Below are positions 6,334-10,379 of a stretch of DNA of 10,379 nucleotides, piece after piece. Position numbers and translations under genes: made by a program. Source of the DNA: Clostridiales bacterium (lineage in GTDB: Bacteria > Bacillota > Clostridia > Oscillospirales > Oscillospiraceae); the NCBI GenBank assembly GCA_012729875.1, contig JAAYCC010000228.1, forward strand, positions 1 to 10,379, written 5' to 3'. The notes under the pieces are model-generated. The model was given only the letters and a program-made list of their open reading frames with translations. It made no database searches and was not told the DNA's origin. Each line of letters opens with the position of its first letter. Within the stretch, counting starts at the first letter, position 1.

Positions 6334-6939
6334 ATGGACAAGCAAGCTGCAACAAATATAGCTGTTTTATGCGGAAGTCTCGGCGGAAGGCCGATTTTCT
6401 CACATTCCTGCCACGGCAGGGACTATTATACTTTTCCCCTTGTTGTGCCGAGGCTGTCCGGAACAGAGGACAGTGTTAATATTATTGCTGAAAAAACAGT
6501 GATTGAGAGCGCAGAGATTACAGAGAATTTCTCCGTACGTATCAGCGGCGAACTGCGCTCATACAACAATAAATCAGGCGAGGGCAACAGACTCAAAATA
6601 TTTCTCTACGCCTTCGACATAAAACTGTGTGACGGTCCCTTTGAAAACAGCATAATACTCAGCGGCACCCTGTGCAAGGAGCCGAGGCTTCGCTACACTC
6701 CCCTGGGGCGCGAGATATGCGACATGCTGTTGGCTGTAAATCGGCCCTTTGGGCACTCCGATTACCTGCCATGTATTTGTTGGGGCCAACTGGCGCGTGA
6801 GGCGTCGGAGCTTACCGTCGGGAACGAAATAGAGCTGTGCGGACGGATACAGAGCCGTGATTACATAAAAAACCTTGACGGAATTAAAATTACGAAAACC
6901 GCATATGAGGTCTCCGCAATGGAATTGAGAAGAGCATGA
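6334..6939 (+). CDS. SSB-like protein with two OB-fold domains
   Basis: This 201-residue protein resembles single-stranded DNA-binding proteins but has two OB-fold units in tandem. Domain 1 (about 7-100) has NIAVLCGSLGGRP followed by beta-strand-like stretches ending near LYAFDIKLCD. Domain 2 (about 104-198) is clearer: NSIILSGTLCKEPRLRYTPL (105-124), then CDMLLAVNRPFG, LPCICWGQLA (145-154) and GRIQSRDY (170-177), which match the SSB/PriB strand pattern. Classical SSB has one OB fold and an acidic C-terminal tip that recruits partners. Here the C-terminus is ELRRA, with no acidic tip. AGGAGG lies 6 nt before the ATG at 6334; an upstream start at 6220 would sit in the oppB promoter and lacks a ribosome site. 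It is the only plus-strand gene, divergent from oppB. I see no convincing promoter for it. Its likely role in DNA metabolism is inferred from the fold only. Confidence 0.82.
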   Translation: MDKQAATNIAVLCGSLGGRPIFSHSCHGRDYYTFPLVVPRLSGTEDSVNIIAEKTVIESAEITENFSVRISGELRSYNNKSGEGNRLKIFLYAFDIKLCDGPFENSIILSGTLCKEPRLRYTPLGREICDMLLAVNRPFGHSDYLPCICWGQLAREASELTVGNEIELCGRIQSRDYIKNLDGIKITKTAYEVSAMELRRA

Positions 6940-6974
6940 AAAACAGCGTCTGCAATATGCAGGCGCTGTTTTTT
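6939..6974. terminator. Bidirectional intrinsic terminator between the SSB-like gene and the decarboxylase gene
   Basis: A 15-bp stem (6939-6953 with 6959-6973, one T-G pair) closes a 5-nt AATAT loop. Its base is AAAAACAGCG paired with CGCTGTTTTT, so a run of T residues follows the stem on either strand. It begins at the last base of the SSB-like stop codon and ends 9 nt before the decarboxylase stop at 6983, so it can stop both converging transcripts. Confidence 0.88.
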
Positions 6975-6982
6975 ATCTGTGA

Positions 6983-8224
6983 TTAAAAATTCAGAGTAGC
7001 AAAGTAGTCTTCCGGAGTTTCCGCTCTGCGGATCAGCTTAGCGCTGCCGTCCTCACACAGAAGGACTTCCGCCGAACGGAGCTTGCCGTTGTAATTGTAG
7101 CCCATGGAATGGCCGTGGGCGCCCGTGTCATGGATAACCACAAAGTCCCCTATATCTATGCGTGGGAGCCAGCGGTCTATAGCGAATTTGTCGTTGTTCT
7201 CACAAAGGCCGCCGACTATATCATATAGGTGGTCCTCCGGAGCGTTCTCCTTGCCCATTACGGTTATATGGTGGTATGCGCCGTACATGGCGGGGCGCAT
7301 AAGGTTGCAGGCACAGGCGTCAAGACCTATGTACTCCTTGTGGATGTGCTTCTGGTGCATGGCCTTTGTCACAAGGCAGCCATAGGGTCCGAGCATATAG
7401 CGTCCGAGCTCGGTATATATAGCGACGTCGCCCATTCCGGCGGGAACTAAGATCTGGTTATATACCTTTTCAACACGGCTTCCGATTAGCTCGATGTCGG
7501 CCCTATGCTGGTCGGGGCGGTACGGTATTCCCACACCACCGGAGAGATTTATGAAGCTGATCTTTACATCCAGCTCGTTCTTGAGCTCTACCGCAAGACG
7601 GAAAAGGACTGCAGCAAGCGTCGGATAATAGTCGTTTGTCGTCGTGTTGCTGCAGAGGAAAGCGTGGATCCCGAATTCCTTTACTCCCTTTTCCTTCAGC
7701 AGGCGGTAGGCCTGAAACATCTGGGGCTTTGTCATGCCATATTTCGAGTCTCCCGGGGTATCCATGATCGTGTTGGAGATTTCAAAGTTTCCGCCGGGAT
7801 TATAACGGCAGCAGATCTTTTCAGGAACGTGTCCGATGGTTTTTTCCAAATAGTCAATGTGAGTTATGTCGTCTAGGTTTATGATGGCGCCCAGCTTGTC
7901 TGCAAGCTTAAAGTCCTCGGCCGGAGTCTCGTTTGACGAGAACATTATGTCGTCGCCGGAGATGCCGCATCTCTCACAGAGCATGAGCTCGGTCAGCGAG
8001 GAGCAGTCCATACCACAGCCCTCCTCATGGAGCACCTGCATAATGGCAGGTGTGGGCGTCGCTTTTACTGCGAAATATTCTTTGAAGCCTTTGTTCCATG
8101 AAAAAGCCTTATTAAGCTTTCGGGCGTTCTCTCGTATCCCCTTCTCATCGTAAAGATGATAGGGAGTCGGGAATTTTTCCGAAAGCTCCTTGAGCTGGTC
8201 AAGATTTACAAACGGCGTTTTCAT
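6983..8224 (-). CDS. lysA: Diaminopimelate decarboxylase-family PLP enzyme (fold type III)
   Basis: The family decarboxylates meso-diaminopimelate to L-lysine, the last step of lysine synthesis, using pyridoxal phosphate in an alanine-racemase-type barrel. The 413-residue product has the PLP-binding lysine in EYFAVKATP (K54), MDCSSLTEL (72-80), H187, a glycine loop NLSGGVGIPY (226-235), TELGR (271-275), LDACACNLMRPAMY (301-314), CENND (341-345, likely catalytic Cys 341) and GAHGHSMGYNYNG (368-380). It departs from textbook LysA: the usual HIGS is replaced by HAFLCSN, and EPGR by ELGR. These changes fit a distinct subgroup common in Clostridia and annotated as diaminopimelate decarboxylase. 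AGGAG lies 8 nt before the ATG at 8224. The gene stands alone, with its own promoter and a terminator shared with the SSB-like gene. No other lysine gene is in view, so another amino-acid substrate is possible. Confidence 0.83.
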   Translation of the reverse strand: MKTPFVNLDQLKELSEKFPTPYHLYDEKGIRENARKLNKAFSWNKGFKEYFAVKATPTPAIMQVLHEEGCGMDCSSLTELMLCERCGISGDDIMFSSNETPAEDFKLADKLGAIINLDDITHIDYLEKTIGHVPEKICCRYNPGGNFEISNTIMDTPGDSKYGMTKPQMFQAYRLLKEKGVKEFGIHAFLCSNTTTNDYYPTLAAVLFRLAVELKNELDVKISFINLSGGVGIPYRPDQHRADIELIGSRVEKVYNQILVPAGMGDVAIYTELGRYMLGPYGCLVTKAMHQKHIHKEYIGLDACACNLMRPAMYGAYHHITVMGKENAPEDHLYDIVGGLCENNDKFAIDRWLPRIDIGDFVVIHDTGAHGHSMGYNYNGKLRSAEVLLCEDGSAKLIRRAETPEDYFATLNF

Positions 8225-8284
8225 TTTGTGGTCTCCTTTGTTTTATAATTTAACGCAATAATGCGAAGAAATTTTATTTTAATA

Positions 8285-8313
8285 AATATAACAGAAAAAC
8301 CTTCGGATTGCAA
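8285..8313 (-). promoter_or_regulatory. Sigma-A-type promoter of the decarboxylase gene
   Basis: On the minus strand -35 TTGCAA (8313-8308), a 17-nt spacer and -10 TATATT (8290-8285) with an upstream TGT extension. The leader would be about 55 nt and AT-rich, too short for a lysine riboswitch. The promoter lies just downstream of the oppA terminator. Confidence 0.75.
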
Positions 8314-8360
8314 CATATAAAAGTTCCTAAACTTAAGATTTTTGGAAGGCCGGAATGGTC

Positions 8361-8394
8361 AAAAAAACGGAGCCGCCCGATTTGGCGGCTCCGT
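8361..8394 (-). terminator. Rho-independent terminator after oppA
   Basis: An 11-bp perfect stem (8367-8377 with 8384-8394, arms ACGGAGCCGCC and GGCGGCTCCGT) with a 6-nt loop, followed on the minus strand by seven T residues. It lies about 30 nt past the oppA stop. The strong GC stem and long U-tract make this the clearest terminator in the window. Confidence 0.93.
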
Positions 8395-8424
8395 CTCCAA
8401 GTTTATCAGATTTGCTTATGCTGC

Positions 8425-10197
8425 TTATTTATAGCAGTGGCCGAAGAAGAAGTATCCCAGAGGGGTATAGTACATGCCCTTGACGGAGTCGTCGAGCATG
8501 AAATAACGGGTGTAGAAGTAGATAGGCGCAAGAGACTTGTCCTGGCCTATGAGGATATCCTCTGCTTCGTGGAAAGCCTTCATTCGCTCAGCGGGAACGT
8601 CGGTTGCCTTTGCAGCGTCGATCAGCGCGTCATAGTCGGGATTGCTGTACTGAGCGTCGTTGTTGCCGCCGTTGGTATACCACATGTCAAGGAAGGAGCA
8701 GGGGTCGTTGTAGTCTGCTATCCAGCCGTTGCGGGCGATCTGATAATTTCCTTCCTGACGTGTCTGCATAAATACATTCCATTCCTGGTTGTTAAGTGAG
8801 ACAGTAACGCCAAGCTCTGTCTGCCACATCTGCTGGAGCGCTTCGCCGATAGCCTTGTGGTTATCGTTGGTGTTGTAGAGATACTCAACAGCCGGGAAGC
8901 CCTCGCCGTTGGGATAGCCGGCATCTGCGAGCAGCTTGCGGGCCTTTTCGCAGTTAGCCTGATAGTCTTTCTCGTCTACTGAGTAATATTCGCCTCCGAC
9001 GGTACGGAAGTCGTCTCCATCAGCAGCTTTGGCATCGTAAATACCTGCAGGAACAAATCCGTTTGCGGGAACCTCACCGGCCTGTGAAACATTTTCAACA
9101 ATGTAGTTGCGGTCGATAACAAGTGAGAATGCTTCACGAACACGAGGATCATCGAAAGGCGCTTTTTTGTTGTTGAAGCAGGCATAATAGGTGCCGATAT
9201 AATCAACAATATTCAGCTCGCCGGAAGCAATACGGGTAGCTACTTCGTCAACAGGAATCTGCTCAATATACTGAAGCGTACCGCTGTCGAATGCAGAGAG
9301 CATTGCGCTGTTGTCATCCATGAGCTGGAAGTTGATGCTGTTGGTTGTGATATTGTCAACATCGTAATAGTTTTCGTTCTTGACAGCCTTTATATAGGCG
9401 TTGTGTTTCCACTCTTCCATCTTGAAGGGGCCGTTTCCAATATAGGTTGCTGTATCGAAGGTCCACTGGTCGCCGTTTGCCTCGATGATGTCCTGGCGTA
9501 CGGGGAAAGCAGAGGGGAATGCACAGATTTCCAAGAAGTAGGGGCAGTCATAGGTCAGGGTGACGACAAAGGTGTGGTCGTCGGGAGCGGAGACGGCGAG
9601 AGTGCTGGGATCGGCATGATCCATGATCTCTTGCTGGGATTCTTCGCCAGTCTTCTCGTCTTTGACGGTCTCAAACTCGCCGGTGCCGATACCGTTGTAA
9701 ACTTCGCTGTACCCCTTGACCATGTCGATCATGTAGGTATATTCGGCCGCGGTAGCATGGTTTGCAAGGCGCTGCCAAGCATATACAAAGTCGTTTGCGG
9801 TAACGGACTTACCGTCGCTCCACTTTGCATCCTTACGGAGCTTAAAAGTGTAGGTCACGGTGCCGTCTTCGTTCTCAACCTTTTCCCAGGACTCAGCCTG
9901 TCCGGGAACAATCTTTGCACCGTTAACCTTGTCGTTAATCTCGACTCCATTGTCTTCCCATTTGAGCAGTCCTTCAAAGAAGTGATGAAGCATAACAGCT
10001 CCGTCAACAGCTTTGTTAAGCGCCGGGTCTATTGACTCGGGCTCAGATGCTAGGCATATAGACAGGTCTATGGCTTCGCCTTTGGGCTCGTCAGAATCCT
10101 TTGGGGATTCCGCAGGTCCTTTGGCTGCGCAAGCTGCCAAAACGCCAACGATCATCATGACCGCCAGAAGCAATGCTATAATCTTCTTAGTGTTCAT
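8425..10197 (-). CDS. oppA: Oligopeptide-binding lipoprotein OppA (extracellular solute-binding protein, family 5)
   Basis: OppA captures peptides outside the membrane and delivers them to the OppBCDF channel. The 590-residue protein begins with a lipoprotein signal: NTKK, a hydrophobic stretch (6-22) and the lipobox LAAC, with Cys 23 as lipid-anchored residue. A charged low-complexity linker (about 26-42) follows. Family-5 hallmarks include WSDGKSVTANDFVYAWQRL (126-144), YIGNGPFKMEEW (252-263), DDPRVREAFSLVIDR (349-363) and GWIADYNDPCSFLDMW (491-506). D495 matches the aspartate that holds the peptide amino group in enteric OppA. The start is ATG 10197, with GGAGG 7 nt upstream; the preceding TTG is too close to that site to be preferred. 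It forms its own unit with promoter and terminator, about 2.3 kb upstream of oppBCDF. Peptide specificity cannot be read from the sequence; a dipeptide or other family-5 ligand remains possible. Confidence 0.92.
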   Translation of the reverse strand: MNTKKIIALLLAVMMIVGVLAACAAKGPAESPKDSDEPKGEAIDLSICLASEPESIDPALNKAVDGAVMLHHFFEGLLKWEDNGVEINDKVNGAKIVPGQAESWEKVENEDGTVTYTFKLRKDAKWSDGKSVTANDFVYAWQRLANHATAAEYTYMIDMVKGYSEVYNGIGTGEFETVKDEKTGEESQQEIMDHADPSTLAVSAPDDHTFVVTLTYDCPYFLEICAFPSAFPVRQDIIEANGDQWTFDTATYIGNGPFKMEEWKHNAYIKAVKNENYYDVDNITTNSINFQLMDDNSAMLSAFDSGTLQYIEQIPVDEVATRIASGELNIVDYIGTYYACFNNKKAPFDDPRVREAFSLVIDRNYIVENVSQAGEVPANGFVPAGIYDAKAADGDDFRTVGGEYYSVDEKDYQANCEKARKLLADAGYPNGEGFPAVEYLYNTNDNHKAIGEALQQMWQTELGVTVSLNNQEWNVFMQTRQEGNYQIARNGWIADYNDPCSFLDMWYTNGGNNDAQYSNPDYDALIDAAKATDVPAERMKAFHEAEDILIGQDKSLAPIYFYTRYFMLDDSVKGMYYTPLGYFFFGHCYK

Positions 10198-10270
10198 CAA
10201 AATACCTCCATTTTGTTTTGCATTTTATTGCAATTCTCAAACACCAAATGCTCTTGGCATATACAGCGGT

Positions 10271-10299
10271 ATCATAACACAAAAGAGAATAAATGTAAA
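10271..10299 (-). promoter_or_regulatory. Sigma-A-type promoter of oppA
   Basis: On the minus strand -35 TTTACA (10299-10294), a 17-nt spacer and -10 TATGAT (10276-10271), each one base from consensus, with a TGT extension before the -10. The leader is about 67 nt before the ATG at 10197. Confidence 0.8.
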
Positions 10300-10301
10300 G
10301 G

Positions 10302-10316
10302 AATTGTTACAGAATT
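10302..10316 (-). promoter_or_regulatory. Possible operator upstream of the oppA promoter
   Basis: The minus strand reads AATTCTGTAACAATT, two bases upstream of the -35 box. It shares AATTCTGTA with the element at the oppB promoter. It also matches 11 of 15 positions of the CodY box consensus AATTTTCWGAAAATT, a nutrient regulator known to control peptide transporters in Bacillota. Which reading is right, if either, cannot be told from sequence alone. Confidence 0.35.
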
Positions 10317-10379
10317 ATTAAGAGCAATTATTATTTGCTGTTATTCCAGTCAGTTCAGCCGATAAGAGATGTGTCCATA
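10317..10379. other. Right-edge sequence with no assignable gene
   Basis: Upstream of the oppA promoter region I see no gene with a ribosome site. A weak inverted repeat (AGCAA and TTGCT, 10323-10339) is present. A minus-strand frame at the very edge ends at a stop at 10350-10352, reading YGHISYRLN, and could be the end of an upstream gene, but nine residues are too few to identify or confirm it. Confidence 0.3.

Noticed and set aside
7505..7876. Plus-strand open frame of 123 residues
   Set aside because: Antisense to the decarboxylase gene, with no domain or convincing ribosome site.
8251..8268. Short inverted repeat CGCA...TGCG in the decarboxylase leader as a possible riboswitch element
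   Set aside because: A 4-bp stem in a leader of about 55 nt is far too small for a lysine riboswitch or a T-box.
8308..8799. Plus-strand open frame of 163 residues running over the oppA terminator
   Set aside because: It crosses the decarboxylase promoter and the oppA terminator and is antisense to oppA, with no family resemblance.
9403..10035. Plus-strand open frame of 210 residues opposite oppA
   Set aside because: It lies wholly antisense to the well-supported oppA coding region, has no recognisable domain, and reflects codon bias of the real gene.
10350..10379. Possible C-terminus (YGHISYRLN, then stop) of an upstream minus-strand gene
   Set aside because: Only nine residues are visible, with no terminator and no way to tell the frame is coding.

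Overview
This window is ordinary but well-organised bacterial chromosome. Several things point to a Gram-positive anaerobe of the Clostridia, most likely the Oscillospirales: strong Shine-Dalgarno sequences (GGAGG), sigma-A-type promoters with 17-bp spacers, a lipoprotein signal on the solute-binding protein, a class I dihydroorotase beside a PyrK-type electron-transfer subunit, and the sequence style of the SSB-like and decarboxylase proteins. GC content is roughly one half by eye in genes and lower between them. The taxonomic placement is inference from protein style. I see no rRNA, tRNA, CRISPR array, insertion sequence, integrase or phage gene.

All genes but one lie on the minus strand, so transcription reads from right to left. 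From the right edge come: (1) an OppA-type peptide-binding lipoprotein (8425-10197) with its own promoter and terminator; (2) a diaminopimelate decarboxylase-family gene (6983-8224) with its own promoter; (3) one plus-strand gene (6334-6939) for a small protein with two SSB-type OB folds, which meets the decarboxylase gene at a shared bidirectional terminator; (4) an oppB-oppC-oppD-oppF operon (1752-6103) with very tight junctions, a promoter at 6207-6235 and a terminator at about 1704-1733; (5) the start of a pyrimidine operon, pyrC (307-1578) overlapping pyrK (1-310), which leaves the window at the left edge.

The transporter parts make one complete peptide importer: OppA captures peptides outside the membrane, OppB and OppC form the channel, and OppD and OppF hydrolyse ATP. 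The binding protein is separated from the rest by two genes with no obvious link to peptide uptake. The oppA and oppB promoters carry a similar AATTCTGTA-containing sequence just upstream of their -35 boxes, which could coordinate the two units.

Starts were re-chosen where upstream signals decide them. pyrC most likely starts at a TTG at 1578, because the in-frame upstream start candidates lie inside its promoter. oppF, oppC and oppA start at internal ATGs (2813, 5154, 10197). I found no convincing new biological system. The points most worth a second look are the enlarged OppC, the OppF insertion, the possible shared operator, the tail-less double-OB SSB-like protein and the atypical motifs of the decarboxylase.
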